Positions 20,886 to 30,346 of a stretch of DNA of 64,000 nt are shown here, one piece after another (the stretch's first letter is position 1; every line of letters begins with the position of its first letter). The stretch comes from Qingshengfaniella alkalisoli (GTDB taxonomy: Bacteria > Pseudomonadota > Alphaproteobacteria > Rhodobacterales > Rhodobacteraceae). The stretch is taken from NCBI RefSeq assembly GCF_007855645.1, contig NZ_CP042261.1, forward strand, positions 1,879,501-1,943,500, in the 5' to 3' direction. The position numbers and the translations under genes were made by a program. The notes under the pieces are model-generated. The model did not search any database and had not been told where the DNA came from. It worked only from the letters and a program-made list of their open reading frames with translations.

Positions 20886-22283
20886 TCAGGAATTCTGAAC
20901 CGACATAGCGGAACCCTTGGGAAGGCTCACACGGAAGACCGTCCCCTCCTCATCGCTACGCAGCAACTCCAGTCTTCCTCCATGGCCTTTAACCAGTTCC
21001 GCCGAAATGGCTAGCCCCAGGCCCGTGCCCCCCTTTGTGGCCCCACCCTGAAACGGTGTGAACAAATGATCGCGCGCCTTCTTGGGCAGACCCGGTCCCG
21101 TATCCGTCACGTCGATGATCCAGAACTTGTCGTCTTCTTCGCTACTGACAGTCACTGCGCCCTGTCGACCCATCGCACCGATCGCTTGCCGTGCGTTACG
21201 CACGAGATTACCGAGCACGCGCATCATCTGATCGGAATCGCAGCGCACCATCATCGCGTTTGACACGCGATTGATGTAGTCTACCTTTTGCGGACACAGC
21301 GCCAATCTCTCGTTTTCCAGAACGTCATCGACTAGGGCACGCATCTGGACGCGTGACAACTGGGGCGGCGGCTCCTCGGCCCGCCCAAAGGCCAGAGTGG
21401 CCTCGCACAGATTGACTGCGCGGCTAATGGAGTTCACCAGCTTCGGTGCTGCCCGCGCGACGCGAGGATCATTGCTGTGCTCCATTCTGTCGGCGAAAAG
21501 CTGCGCCGTGGTAAGCATGTTCCGCAAATCATGGCTGACTTTTGCCACCGCCGCGCCGAGTTGTGCCAGATGCTGCTTCTGCCTTAGCGCAGAGGTCAGT
21601 TCTTTCTGCATCGACTGCAGCGTATCTTCGGCTTCGCGCAGTTCCCGCACACTTGCTTGCGGTTCAATGATGCGACGGGCGTCTTCCGGCTCTTCCGCGT
21701 AGACCTTCATGTGCTCTACGACGCCCTTAATCGGGATAACCAACAGGTAGCGCACGCAGAAGAACAGCAGCGCTGCCGTCATGATCGAAATAACAGCCGA
21801 CAATACCAGAATACGCAGCCCGAAGCTGAACATCGCCTGGCGTAGCGGTTCGGTCGGCATGGTCACTTCGATCAAAACGCCGGCGGCTCGCGTGGGGTAA
21901 CCAACCACGCGAATGATCTCCTTCTTTGGATTCAGTAAACATTTCAGGGCATCGCGCATCAGCACGAACGGAGTGGATTGACGCAGATCGACGGTTTCCG
22001 AAATCGGTGCGGGAATGGGCGAGGAAAGCACGAGTTCGCTTATCTCGTTGCGGCGCAGCACGACGTTGTAGACACCCGCGTTGTCCAGCAACTCTCGCTC
22101 GACCTCCGGGTCAATCATATCATGGCCGAGCGATGCCAAGGAGGCAATTTGCGCGCGTTCAAGCCTGCTCAGTAAATAGTCTTCCCGAAAGCGGGCCACG
22201 GACGGCACGAAGATCAACACCTCGGCCAGCATGACGAACAGGATCGTCAACAGCAGGAAACGGCCGGATAGCGAATTGATCAT
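20886..22283 (-). CDS. Membrane sensor histidine kinase
   Basis: This 465-residue protein has membrane spans at about residues 8-28 and 155-182 enclosing a 125-residue periplasmic sensor. A coiled linker leads to the phospho-acceptor His at about residue 251 (KVSHDLRNMLTT). The ATPase domain has an N box (NLVRNARQAIG), G1 (DVTDTGPGLP) and G2 (KGGTGLGLAISAELV). No response regulator is adjacent, so this is an orphan kinase. It is 17 bases downstream of the oxidoreductase gene, suggesting one transcript with it and the VTT protein. Confidence 0.92.
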   Translation of the reverse strand: MINSLSGRFLLLTILFVMLAEVLIFVPSVARFREDYLLSRLERAQIASLASLGHDMIDPEVERELLDNAGVYNVVLRRNEISELVLSSPIPAPISETVDLRQSTPFVLMRDALKCLLNPKKEIIRVVGYPTRAAGVLIEVTMPTEPLRQAMFSFGLRILVLSAVISIMTAALLFFCVRYLLVIPIKGVVEHMKVYAEEPEDARRIIEPQASVRELREAEDTLQSMQKELTSALRQKQHLAQLGAAVAKVSHDLRNMLTTAQLFADRMEHSNDPRVARAAPKLVNSISRAVNLCEATLAFGRAEEPPPQLSRVQMRALVDDVLENERLALCPQKVDYINRVSNAMMVRCDSDQMMRVLGNLVRNARQAIGAMGRQGAVTVSSEEDDKFWIIDVTDTGPGLPKKARDHLFTPFQGGATKGGTGLGLAISAELVKGHGGRLELLRSDEEGTVFRVSLPKGSAMSVQNS

Positions 22284-22300
22284 TCTTGTCCCTTGCAGCG

Positions 22301-23719
22301 TCAGGGCAGAACCTTCTGCACCAGACCAACCACGCGTTTTACGGTGGGATTGTCAAACAGTCTTGGTGAGAAATAGGCACCCGCCACCCGTTTGTTAATC
22401 TCGCTTATAGTTGGGTAAGGGGCGACCATTCCGGCCACTGCGCTCATTTTCATTCCATTAGCAATCACAAGCGACCAAAGCGAAATTAGTTCCCCCGCAT
22501 TTTTACCGACAATGGACACACCCACCGGTCGCCCCTTCACAACCATCACTTTTATGCGCCCAACCGTCGCACGCTCTGTTTGCGCGCGATCGTTCTCGGC
22601 AAAATCGAAACGGGCGATCTCCACTCGGTCACCATGTTCTGTACGTGCCTGATCTTCAGTTAGACCAATTTGTGCCAATTCCGGGTCAGAATATGTCACC
22701 CACGGGATGTGATCCTGCTTGGCTTTGGCAGGCAAGCCAAACAGCGTCTGACGGATGACGATCCCCGCATGGTACCCTGCCACATGGGTAAACTGCATAC
22801 GCCCGGCCACGTCGCCCACCGCATAGACGCGGCGGTTGCTGCTGCGAAGCCTGTCGTCGACCACAATCCCTGCCCGGTTGGTGTCGATCCCCGCCTTGTC
22901 CGCATCAAGGCTATCAACATTCGCCCGGCGCCCTACTGCCATCAGAAGGTGGCTGCCATGCACATCCCGTCCTTCTGGAAGATGCACGACGATGCCGTCA
23001 TCCGACCGGCTCACGCGTTCTGCCTGTGCTCCCTCGATGATCTCGACACCCTCCGCCCGCAGTTGATCCAACACGATCGCCGCGAAATCGGGATCATCCT
23101 TTCCGAGCGCACGCACGCCCTCGATCACTGTCACCTCGCTGCCAAGCCGACGATGCGCCTGCGCCAGTTCGACCCCGATCGGGCCACCACCCACGACGAT
23201 GAGATGGCTTGGCCTTTCCCGCAATTCAAAGATCGTTTCATTCGTGTAGTATTCGACATCCCCCAATCCGGGGATCGGAGGAACGAAGGGACTTGATCCG
23301 GTGGCGATCACAAAGCGCCTTGCCTTGATCCGGAAATCACCGGCTTCCAGTTCACTGTCAGAAATGAAATGCCCGGTCTCGCGAATAACGCGGACGCCCA
23401 GACCCTCGAACCGTTCCTGGCTGTCAACGGGAGCAATGGCGTCGATCACACCAAACACATGATCCTTGACCGCGCCGAAGTCGACCTGCGGCTCCATGTT
23501 AGCAACTCCGTAACGATTGGCGCCGGTCATCGCATGGGCCCGCCTGCCTGCCGCGATCAACGCCTTGGACGGCACGCAGCCGTAGTTCAGGCAATCGCCC
23601 CCCATCTTGCCGTGCTCCAGCAACACAACACTCGCTCCCATTTGCACAGCCCCCGCCGCAACGGACAGGCCGCCAGAGCCACCGCCGATGACACAGATAT
23701 CACACTCGATCTTTTCCAT
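22301..23719 (-). CDS. FAD-dependent disulfide-oxidoreductase family protein lacking the C-terminal His
   Basis: This 472-residue protein belongs to the dihydrolipoamide dehydrogenase/mercuric reductase group: FAD site CVIGGGSGGLSVAAGA, redox pair GGDCLNYGCVPSKAL, NAD site VVGGGPIGVELAQAHR and second FAD motif VYAVGDVAG. The C-terminal His-Glu dyad usually reads HPYPT...E; here the sequence is VAPYPTISEINKR, with Ala for His. Standard thiol-disulfide chemistry is therefore doubtful. It follows a VTT-domain gene by three bases, a pairing recalled in proteobacteria. No electron acceptor can be named. Confidence 0.88.
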   Translation of the reverse strand: MEKIECDICVIGGGSGGLSVAAGAVQMGASVVLLEHGKMGGDCLNYGCVPSKALIAAGRRAHAMTGANRYGVANMEPQVDFGAVKDHVFGVIDAIAPVDSQERFEGLGVRVIRETGHFISDSELEAGDFRIKARRFVIATGSSPFVPPIPGLGDVEYYTNETIFELRERPSHLIVVGGGPIGVELAQAHRRLGSEVTVIEGVRALGKDDPDFAAIVLDQLRAEGVEIIEGAQAERVSRSDDGIVVHLPEGRDVHGSHLLMAVGRRANVDSLDADKAGIDTNRAGIVVDDRLRSSNRRVYAVGDVAGRMQFTHVAGYHAGIVIRQTLFGLPAKAKQDHIPWVTYSDPELAQIGLTEDQARTEHGDRVEIARFDFAENDRAQTERATVGRIKVMVVKGRPVGVSIVGKNAGELISLWSLVIANGMKMSAVAGMVAPYPTISEINKRVAGAYFSPRLFDNPTVKRVVGLVQKVLP

Positions 23720-23722
23720 CCG

Positions 23723-24454
23723 TCACAGTCCTTTCTTGCCGCGCAGGGCCCTGAGCAGGATCGGCAAAAGCGCCAGCAGACACAAACCCAGAATAGGTAG
23801 CATGAAACGGGGCTCAAAGATCACGCCCAAATCCGGTGCGCCGCCCAATTCGAACACCTCGCCTAGCCCCGCACCGACCGACGTGTAGACCAGCGCGCCA
23901 GGAATGATCCCCAAAAACGTCGTGATGGCAAAGCGGGACGGAGGAACACCGACCAACGCAGGCACAAGGTTGGCGACGAAGAAGGGCACGGCCGGAACCA
24001 GCCGGATCAGGAACAGCATCTCCCACTGGTTCGCGTCTATACCATCCTTGATCTTGCGCACGGTGCCACTTGAGGCGCCCATCTTTTGCGAGAGCTTTTC
24101 CCCAAGCCCCCAGCGCGCCGCCATGAAGATGCAGATCGCCCCCAAAGTCGCGCCGGTAACGTTGAACAGGACGCCGGGAAAGGTGGCGAACAGGAAGCCC
24201 CCGGTCAGGGTTGCAATAGTCGCACCCGGAAGGCTGAAGGCAACAATTACGACATAGAAGAGTACGAACAACAGTACGGTCAGCCCGTAATGCGCGTCGC
24301 GATAGGCCAGCAATGCCTCGCGATGTTTGGCCAGCGCGTCGAGGGTCAGCACGTCGCGCAGGGTGAAAACCCCGATCGCGGCGACCACCATGACGACGAT
24401 CAGCGGCAAGCGCTTTAGAGATGAAGACCCGTCGGGGGGTTGCGCGGAACTCAT
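23723..24454 (-). CDS. TVP38/TMEM64 family (VTT-domain) membrane protein
   Basis: This 243-residue protein has about six membrane spans and the VTT (SNARE-associated) core: FSLPGATIATLTGGFLFA, the FNVTGATLGAICIF repeat and RLVPAVPFFVANLVPALVG. Family members act in lipid scrambling or membrane homeostasis, though bacterial roles are mostly unproven. The start MSSAQPPDGSS was chosen over an upstream ATG without family similarity. It heads a likely three-gene operon with the oxidoreductase and kinase and is divergent from rpmH. Confidence 0.9.
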   Translation of the reverse strand: MSSAQPPDGSSSLKRLPLIVVMVVAAIGVFTLRDVLTLDALAKHREALLAYRDAHYGLTVLLFVLFYVVIVAFSLPGATIATLTGGFLFATFPGVLFNVTGATLGAICIFMAARWGLGEKLSQKMGASSGTVRKIKDGIDANQWEMLFLIRLVPAVPFFVANLVPALVGVPPSRFAITTFLGIIPGALVYTSVGAGLGEVFELGGAPDLGVIFEPRFMLPILGLCLLALLPILLRALRGKKGL

Positions 24455-24738
24455 GACCGTATTTCTCCGAAGCTTTTGACATAGAATGACGTTTGCCCAT
24501 GGAAAGCGACAGCCCATTCACAGCGCATTGATGTCCCGTGATCCAATCGCATTCCTTGCGAAACATTTCCCGATACTGTAATGAGCGCCGAAATCGCCTC
24601 GCAGGTGCCGATTCCCCGAAAGAATCGGGCCAGCGTGAATTGACTCGTCTCAACTTGACGCGTAAATGCGGGGCTTCGAATGTTTTCCGGCCCTCCACTC
24701 GCATTCGCTGACGGGCCGATCTGAATGGAGTTGGAGCT

Positions 24739-24873
24739 ATGAAACGCACCTATCAGCCGAGCAACCTTGTTCGCAAACGCCGTCACGGGTTCCGTGCGCG
24801 CATGGCAACCAAAGCCGGCCGTAAGATCCTGAACGCACGTCGCGCACGCGGCCGCAAGTCGCTCAGCGCCTAA
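24739..24873 (+). CDS. rpmH: 50S ribosomal protein L34
   Basis: This 44-residue basic protein begins [18 protein letters not shown] and ends [10 protein letters not shown], an exact L34 pattern. GGAG lies six bases before ATG 24739. It opens the rpmH-rnpA-yidD-ttcA-yidC gene block. The block does not show obvious DnaA boxes upstream. Confidence 0.98.
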
Positions 24874-24888
24874 TCTGAAGGCCGCGGC

Positions 24889-25290
24889 ATGGTTGGGATC
24901 GGGACGCATGACGCGCCCGAGACGCACATGCCTCGGGCGTTGGATACGCTGCGCAAGAGAGCGGATTTTTTGAAGGCTTCCCGAGCCCGGCGTCAGGCTA
25001 CGCCGGGTTTTGTCGTGCAAGGACGCCGGCGCAAACCGGATGAGGCAGGCGATACGATCCGCGTGGGATTCACCTGTTCGAAAAAGGTTGGCAACGCGGT
25101 CGCCCGCAATCGCGCCAAGCGTCGCCTGCGGGAACTGTCGCGACTGGTTCTGCCCGCAAACGCTCGGGAAGGCTGGGATTATGTGCTGATCGGTCGCCGC
25201 GATGCAACTGCCCAGCGTGACTTCGCGCAGTTGCAGACCGATTTGGCGAGGGCGCTCAGGAAGCTGCACGGCGAGGCGACACGCAAATGA
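24889..25290 (+). CDS. rnpA: Ribonuclease P protein component
   Basis: This 133-residue protein supports the RNase P RNA in 5' tRNA maturation. Landmarks are TLRKRADFLKASRARR, TCSKKVGNAVARNRAKRRLR (RNR signature near residue 75) and DYVLIGRRDA. About 15 residues precede the conserved domain; ATG 24928 is an alternative start. Its stop overlaps yidD as ATGA. Confidence 0.95.
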   Translation: MVGIGTHDAPETHMPRALDTLRKRADFLKASRARRQATPGFVVQGRRRKPDEAGDTIRVGFTCSKKVGNAVARNRAKRRLRELSRLVLPANAREGWDYVLIGRRDATAQRDFAQLQTDLARALRKLHGEATRK

Positions 25291-25517
25291 CGCCGCTTGC
25301 GTTCATACTGTCCTTGCCCGTTCGCGCTTACCGGCTGACGTTTTCGCCATGGGTTGGCCGCAATTGCCGGTACGACCCGACCTGTTCGGCCTACGCGATG
25401 GAAGCGCTTCGCGTGCATGGGGGGCTGCGCGGGGGATGGCTGACGCTGAAACGTCTTGGACGCTGCCACCCGTGGGGCGGCTTCGGCGTGGACGACGTGC
25501 CGCCGCGAAAGTACTGA
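25287..25517 (+). CDS. yidD: Membrane protein insertion efficiency factor YidD
   Basis: This 76-residue protein has the invariant YidD core: LPVRAYRLTFSPWVGRNCRY, then DPTCSAYAMEAL and RLGRCHPWGGFGVDDVP, with three conserved Cys residues and an amphipathic N-terminal helix. It aids YidC-dependent membrane insertion. It overlaps rnpA by four bases. Confidence 0.95.
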   Translation: MTPLAFILSLPVRAYRLTFSPWVGRNCRYDPTCSAYAMEALRVHGGLRGGWLTLKRLGRCHPWGGFGVDDVPPRKY

Positions 25518-25526
25518 GGAGCAGCA

Positions 25527-26405
25527 ATGCTGGACGATACAGACGATATCCACCCGCTGTTTCACGGCGCACCTACCAGCACCGAATTTAAGAAGCTGCG
25601 TAAGCGGATTGTGCGCCAGACCCGCGAGGCAATCGAACACTACGGCATGATCGAGCGTGACGCGCGCTGGCTGGTTTGTCTGTCGGGCGGCAAGGACAGC
25701 TACACGCTCCTTGCGATTCTCTATGAACTGAAATGGCGGGGGCTTCTGCCCGTGGACCTGCTGGCCTGCAATCTGGACCAGGGGCAACCCGGCTTCCCCG
25801 CCACGGTCCTGCCAAAGTTTCTGGAGCGCATGGGCGTACCGCACAGAATCGAGTATCAGGACACCTATTCCATCGTCGTGGACAAAGTGCCACAGGGGCG
25901 CACCTATTGTGCGCTGTGTTCACGCCTGCGCCGCGGCAACCTGTACCGTATCGCGCGCGAGGAAGGCTGTTCAGCAGTCGTACTGGGCCATCATCGTGAC
26001 GACATCCTTGAGACATTCTTCATGAACCTCTTCCACGGCTCCCGTCTTGCAACGATGCCGCCTAAGCTGGTGAACGAAGAAGGCGACCTGTTCGTCTATC
26101 GACCGCTCTCCCATGTTGCCGAAGCCGACTGCGAGAAGTTCGCCAAGTCCATGAACTATCCAATCATTCCATGCGATCTGTGCGGGTCGCAGGACGGGCT
26201 TCAACGCCAGCAGGTGAAACAGATTCTCGACCAATGGGAAAAGAACAGCCCCGGACGGCGGCAAAAAATGTTCAAGGCGCTGACCAATACGCGCCCCTCC
26301 CACCTGCTTGACCCAAAGCTTTTCGACTTCGCCGGACTTACCCGCGACACTGCGTACAGCCCAGAAGAAAACCCGATCCCAACGCTGCGTGACAGTACAG
26401 TGTAG
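25527..26405 (+). CDS. ttcA: tRNA 2-thiocytidine(32) synthetase TtcA
   Basis: This 292-residue ATP-pyrophosphatase has the PP-loop [10 protein letters not shown] near residue 55 and the TtcA cysteine pair in [14 protein letters not shown] near residue 132. It also has the [20 protein letters not shown] block and a later CDLCGSQ. It thiolates cytidine 32 in certain tRNAs through an iron-sulfur cluster. The gene sits nine bases after yidD and 99 bases before yidC, interrupting the usual yidD-yidC adjacency. Confidence 0.94.
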   Translation: MLDDTDDIHPLFHGAPTSTEFKKLRKRIVRQTREAIEHYGMIERDARWLVCLSGGKDSYTLLAILYELKWRGLLPVDLLACNLDQGQPGFPATVLPKFLERMGVPHRIEYQDTYSIVVDKVPQGRTYCALCSRLRRGNLYRIAREEGCSAVVLGHHRDDILETFFMNLFHGSRLATMPPKLVNEEGDLFVYRPLSHVAEADCEKFAKSMNYPIIPCDLCGSQDGLQRQQVKQILDQWEKNSPGRRQKMFKALTNTRPSHLLDPKLFDFAGLTRDTAYSPEENPIPTLRDSTV

Positions 26406-26504
26406 CCAAACTCTGCCCGAGCAAATGGGCAAAACAGCTTGACCTTTAGGGTTCGCACCTGTTGAACCTGCAGCAATTCCGACCATTGAGGTGTTAGTTT
26501 CCAG

Positions 26505-28310
26505 ATGGACGATCAGAATAAGAACCTGATATTGGCCACCGCGCTCAGTTTCATCGTGATCCTGGTGTGGTTCCTGCTTTTCCCACCAGAAGAGCAAACC
26601 CCAACGACCGATCCCGAGCAAGTAGTTGCAACAGCGCCTGACCAGCAGGCCACCGACACGGCCCCGACACCTCCTTCACTGGCGACACCTCAGGAAACGC
26701 GTGAAACAGCGCTGGCCGAAGGCGCACGTCTGGACATTGATTCGCCAAGCCTGGCGGGGTCCATTTCGTTGACTGGTGGCCGGATCGACGATCTGGCGCT
26801 GAAGGATTACTTCGTCACCCTTAAGGATGAAGAGAACGTCACACTGCTGTCGCCTGTTGGTACCGGCAACTCATACTACGCACTCTATGGCTGGGCCCCG
26901 GGAGGCACGCTTAACTACGATCAGGTGCCGGGATCGAACACCGAATGGCAGGTCGAAAGCGGCGAAACGCTTGCGCCGGGCAGCCCGGTCACGCTGGTCT
27001 GGGACAATGGCGCTGGTCTGACCTTCCGCCGCGAGATTTCAGTAGACGACAAGTTCCTGTTCACCGTGAAGCAGTCGGTCGAAAACACCACTGACAGCGA
27101 ACAGCGTCTTGCGCCCTACGGAATCGTTGCACGGCATGGCGAGCCCGACACCAAGAAATTCTTCATCCTGCACGAAGGCGTCGTGCGCATGTCCGACGGC
27201 GAGCTTGAAGAAACCAAGTATGCTGACATGCCGGATATGGACTTCTCGCAGGCAGAAAACGCCAATGTTGAAACGATCAGTGTTTCGGAAAATGGCTGGG
27301 TCGGCTTCACCGACAAGTACTGGATGACTTCCTTGCTGCCCGCACCGGGTCAGGGCTTCACCTCTGTCGCGAAGTATTCGGCAAGCAATGACGTCTATCA
27401 AACGGAGACACGCCTGCCGACGATGTCCGTCGCGCCGGGTCAGACCGCCGAAACGACAACCTACCTGTTCGCTGGCGCGAAGGAATGGGAAACCATCCGC
27501 AATTACGAGAAAGACAAGGGCTTCGACCGTTTCCTTGATTCCATCGACTGGGGCTGGTTCTTCTTCCTGACCAAGCCGATCTTCTGGGTGCTGCACCACC
27601 TGCACGCGCTGATCGGCAACATGGGCTTTTCAATCATCGCGTTGACCATCATCATCAAGGCGGTCCTCTTCCCGCTGGCATATAAATCCTATGCCTCGAT
27701 GGCGAAGATGAAAGAACTACAGCCCGAGATGGAAAAGCTGAAGGAACGTGCAGGCGACGACCGTCAGAAGCTCCAACAGGAGATGATGGCGCTCTACAAG
27801 AAGGAAAAGGTCAATCCGGCCTCGGGTTGTCTGCCGCTGCTTTTGCAGATCCCGATCTTCTTCTCGCTCTACAAGGTGATCTTCGTCACGATCGAATTGC
27901 GTCATGCGCCGTTCATCGGCTGGATTCGCGACCTGTCTGCACCTGATCCGTCCTCAATCCTGAACCTCTTCGGCCTGCTGCCCTTTGCGCCGCCGGAGGC
28001 CGGGTCGTTGCTGGCGATCATTTCGCTGGGTGTGCTGCCGATCCTTCTGGGTATCTCCATGTGGCTTCAGCAGAAGCTGAACCCCGCGCCCACCGATCAG
28101 ACCCAGGCGATGATCTTCGCGTGGATGCCGTGGATCTTCATGTTCATGCTGGGCAGCTTTGCCAGCGGCCTGGTCCTGTACTGGATCACGAACAACACGA
28201 TCACCTTCATCCAGCAATACGCGATCATGCGAAGCCATGGATACAAGCCAGACGTGTTCGGAAACATCAAATCCAGCTTCAACAAGAAAAAGAAGACAGA
28301 GGCGAAATGA
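26505..28310 (+). CDS. yidC: Membrane protein insertase YidC
   Basis: This 601-residue protein has an N-terminal membrane segment (residues 5-25, LILATALSFIVILVWFLLF), a periplasmic beta-super-sandwich domain to about residue 340, and the conserved Oxa1 core with MAKMKELQPEMEKLKERAGD and NPASGCLPLLLQIPIFFSLY. It inserts and folds inner-membrane proteins. The gene overlaps the MOSC gene as ATGA. A short inverted repeat, GGTTC/GAACC, lies at 26450-26468 in the gap before it. Confidence 0.96.
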   Translation: MDDQNKNLILATALSFIVILVWFLLFPPEEQTPTTDPEQVVATAPDQQATDTAPTPPSLATPQETRETALAEGARLDIDSPSLAGSISLTGGRIDDLALKDYFVTLKDEENVTLLSPVGTGNSYYALYGWAPGGTLNYDQVPGSNTEWQVESGETLAPGSPVTLVWDNGAGLTFRREISVDDKFLFTVKQSVENTTDSEQRLAPYGIVARHGEPDTKKFFILHEGVVRMSDGELEETKYADMPDMDFSQAENANVETISVSENGWVGFTDKYWMTSLLPAPGQGFTSVAKYSASNDVYQTETRLPTMSVAPGQTAETTTYLFAGAKEWETIRNYEKDKGFDRFLDSIDWGWFFFLTKPIFWVLHHLHALIGNMGFSIIALTIIIKAVLFPLAYKSYASMAKMKELQPEMEKLKERAGDDRQKLQQEMMALYKKEKVNPASGCLPLLLQIPIFFSLYKVIFVTIELRHAPFIGWIRDLSAPDPSSILNLFGLLPFAPPEAGSLLAIISLGVLPILLGISMWLQQKLNPAPTDQTQAMIFAWMPWIFMFMLGSFASGLVLYWITNNTITFIQQYAIMRSHGYKPDVFGNIKSSFNKKKKTEAK

Positions 28311-29059
28311 CGGGCCAGGTCGCAGCTCTCTGGCGTCATCCGATCAAGGCGCACGGGCGAGAAGCCCTGCAAGAGGTGACGCTCACGGCGGGCCAGACCT
28401 TCCCCTGGGACCGCATCTGGGCGGTCACACATGAAGCCAGTAAAGCACAGGGCGGCCAATGGTCGCCCTGTCCCAATTTTTCACGCGGGGCCAAGGCGCC
28501 GCAATTGATGGCGATCACGGCGCATCTTGACGAACAGAGCGAACATGTCACGCTTCGGCACCCGGAGCAGGCCGAAATCACTATCAACCCCGACGATACC
28601 GCCGACGCCGCACGGTTCATCGACTGGGTTCAACCGCTGATGCCCGAAGGGCGCGCGGCCTCCACGGGGCTGATCCGGGCGGGGGAACAAGGCATGACCG
28701 ACTCCGCGTTTCCGTCCATCAGCATTGGCAATCTCGCATCTTTGCGCGCGCTGAGCGCTGCCGTCGGAACTGAACTTTCGCCAGACCGGTTCCGCGCGAA
28801 TATCTGGATCGACGGCCCCGAAGCATGGTCGGAATTCGACTGGATCGGCGAGACCATTCGCATTCGCGATGTCGAATTGAAGGTCCAAGAACGTATCACG
28901 CGGTGCCTCGCCACAGCAACGAATCCAGAGACCGGCGAACGCGACACCGACACGCTGGGCGTGCTACAGAGCAACTGGGGGCATCGCGATTTCGGCATCT
29001 ATGTCACCGTTTCCACCGGCGGTCGTATCGCCCCAGGTGACGCATTGAGGCTGACATGA
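28307..29059 (+). CDS. MOSC-domain protein
   Basis: This 250-residue protein has an N-terminal beta-barrel part (VAALWRHPIKAHGREAL, FPWDRIWAVTHE) and a C-terminal MOSC domain with FRANIWIDG near residue 163, RITRCLATATNPETGERD near 203 and GIYVTVSTGGRIAPGD at the end. The single Cys in RCLATATN is at the position used by molybdenum-cofactor-binding members such as mARC and YiiM. The substrate is unknown. It is coupled by ATGA overlaps to both yidC and the acyltransferase. Confidence 0.9.
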   Translation: MTGQVAALWRHPIKAHGREALQEVTLTAGQTFPWDRIWAVTHEASKAQGGQWSPCPNFSRGAKAPQLMAITAHLDEQSEHVTLRHPEQAEITINPDDTADAARFIDWVQPLMPEGRAASTGLIRAGEQGMTDSAFPSISIGNLASLRALSAAVGTELSPDRFRANIWIDGPEAWSEFDWIGETIRIRDVELKVQERITRCLATATNPETGERDTDTLGVLQSNWGHRDFGIYVTVSTGGRIAPGDALRLT

Positions 29060-29697
29060 CCGGTCCCTCACCCGACACACTGCATCCAATGGACGGCTTT
29101 CCGCGTGTGGTATTTCTGAAACCGCTCGCGAAGGATATTTCGAACACCGAAGTCGGCGAATTCAGCTATTACGACGACCCGAACGAACCCGAGACGTTCT
29201 TTGAAAGAAACGTACTTCATCATTTCGACTTCGTCGGCGACAAGCTGATCATCGGTCGATTTGTGGCCATCGCGAGCGGCGTGAAGATCTTCATGAATGG
29301 CGGCACGCATGCGATGACGGGTTTCTCGACCTACCCTTTCAACATCTTCGGCGGTGGCTGGGAAGAGGGTTTCGACCCGCAAAGCTGGGAAGCAGGCCAC
29401 AAGGGCGACACGCTGATCGGATCGGATGTGTGGATCGGGACGGACGCCACACTCATGCCCGGTGTAAAGATCGGAGCCGGCGCCATCATCGCCGCCAAGA
29501 CCGTCGTCACGAAAGACGTGCCTCCCTACGCCTTGGTTGCCGGCAACCCGGCGAAGGTCGTGAAAAGGCGCTTCGACGAGGAAACGGTCGATGCGCTTCT
29601 GGACATTGCCTGGTGGGACTGGCCGGTTGAAAAGATCGGGCGCAATCTCAATGCGATTCGCGGGGCGGATCTGGATGTACTGAGGACCGCAGAATGA
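29056..29697 (+). CDS. CatB/Vat-type hexapeptide-repeat acetyltransferase
   Basis: This 213-residue left-handed beta-helix enzyme resembles xenobiotic (chloramphenicol/streptogramin) acetyltransferases. It has the GEFSYYDDP block near residue 35, the catalytic-His loop MNGGTHAMTGFSTYPF near residue 80 and hexapeptide rungs TLIGSDVWIGTDATLMPGVK. Being chromosomal and operon-embedded, it may act on a housekeeping metabolite rather than an antibiotic. It overlaps both neighbours by four bases. Confidence 0.88.
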   Translation: MTGPSPDTLHPMDGFPRVVFLKPLAKDISNTEVGEFSYYDDPNEPETFFERNVLHHFDFVGDKLIIGRFVAIASGVKIFMNGGTHAMTGFSTYPFNIFGGGWEEGFDPQSWEAGHKGDTLIGSDVWIGTDATLMPGVKIGAGAIIAAKTVVTKDVPPYALVAGNPAKVVKRRFDEETVDALLDIAWWDWPVEKIGRNLNAIRGADLDVLRTAE

Positions 29698-30344
29698 ACA
29701 CTCTCGCCTTTCCCATCGTCGACGAACCGGATGATCTTAGCCGCGAAAAGGGCCGCATGCTGTTCGCGGGTGAGACGACATTTCTGAAGGGCGTCGTCGC
29801 GATGGATGGCCTGCCGCCGGCTGACCGGCTGGAGGTCTGTTTCGCCGGGCGTTCCAACGTGGGGAAATCTTCGCTGATCAACGCGCTGACGGGCCGCAGG
29901 GGCCTTGCGCGCGCGTCCAACACACCGGGCCGGACGCAGGAAATCAATTACTTCGAGCGCGATCACCTGTATCTGGTCGATTTGCCCGGCTATGGCTTTG
30001 CCAACGCACCCGTCGCAGTGGTCGAGAAATGGCAGCGGCTACTGAAAGCTTATCTTTCAGGTCGCCAAACGCTACGGCGCGCGTTCGTTCTGATCGATTC
30101 GCGCCATGGCATAAAAGCGGTGGATGATGAAATCATGTCGCTGCTAGACACCTCGGCCGTGCCGTTCCAAGTGGTTTTGACCAAGGGCGACAAGGTAAAG
30201 GCGAAAGACGTCGAACCAATGCTGAATCAGGTACGGACCAAGCTGTCCAAACACCCCGCCGCTTATCCCGAACTGGTGATGACCTCGTCAGAGAAGGGCG
30301 ACGGAATCGTCACGCTGCGCAGCATCATCGCCGGGCTGGAATAA
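29694..30344 (+). CDS. engB: Ribosome-biogenesis GTPase EngB (YihA/YsxC)
   Basis: This 216-residue GTPase has G1 GRSNVGKSSLIN, G3 DLPGYGFA, G4 TKGDKVK and the EngB-specific TPGRTQEINYFE switch segment. It assists late assembly of the 50S subunit. It closes the run of overlapping genes yidC-MOSC-acetyltransferase-engB and ends two bases from the convergent SDR gene. Confidence 0.95.
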   Translation: MNTLAFPIVDEPDDLSREKGRMLFAGETTFLKGVVAMDGLPPADRLEVCFAGRSNVGKSSLINALTGRRGLARASNTPGRTQEINYFERDHLYLVDLPGYGFANAPVAVVEKWQRLLKAYLSGRQTLRRAFVLIDSRHGIKAVDDEIMSLLDTSAVPFQVVLTKGDKVKAKDVEPMLNQVRTKLSKHPAAYPELVMTSSEKGDGIVTLRSIIAGLE

Positions 30345-30346
30345 CC

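Noticed and set aside
24455-24738. Replication origin next to rpmH
   Set aside because: rpmH-rnpA adjoins oriC in some bacteria, but no DnaA-box cluster was found and dnaA is not present here.
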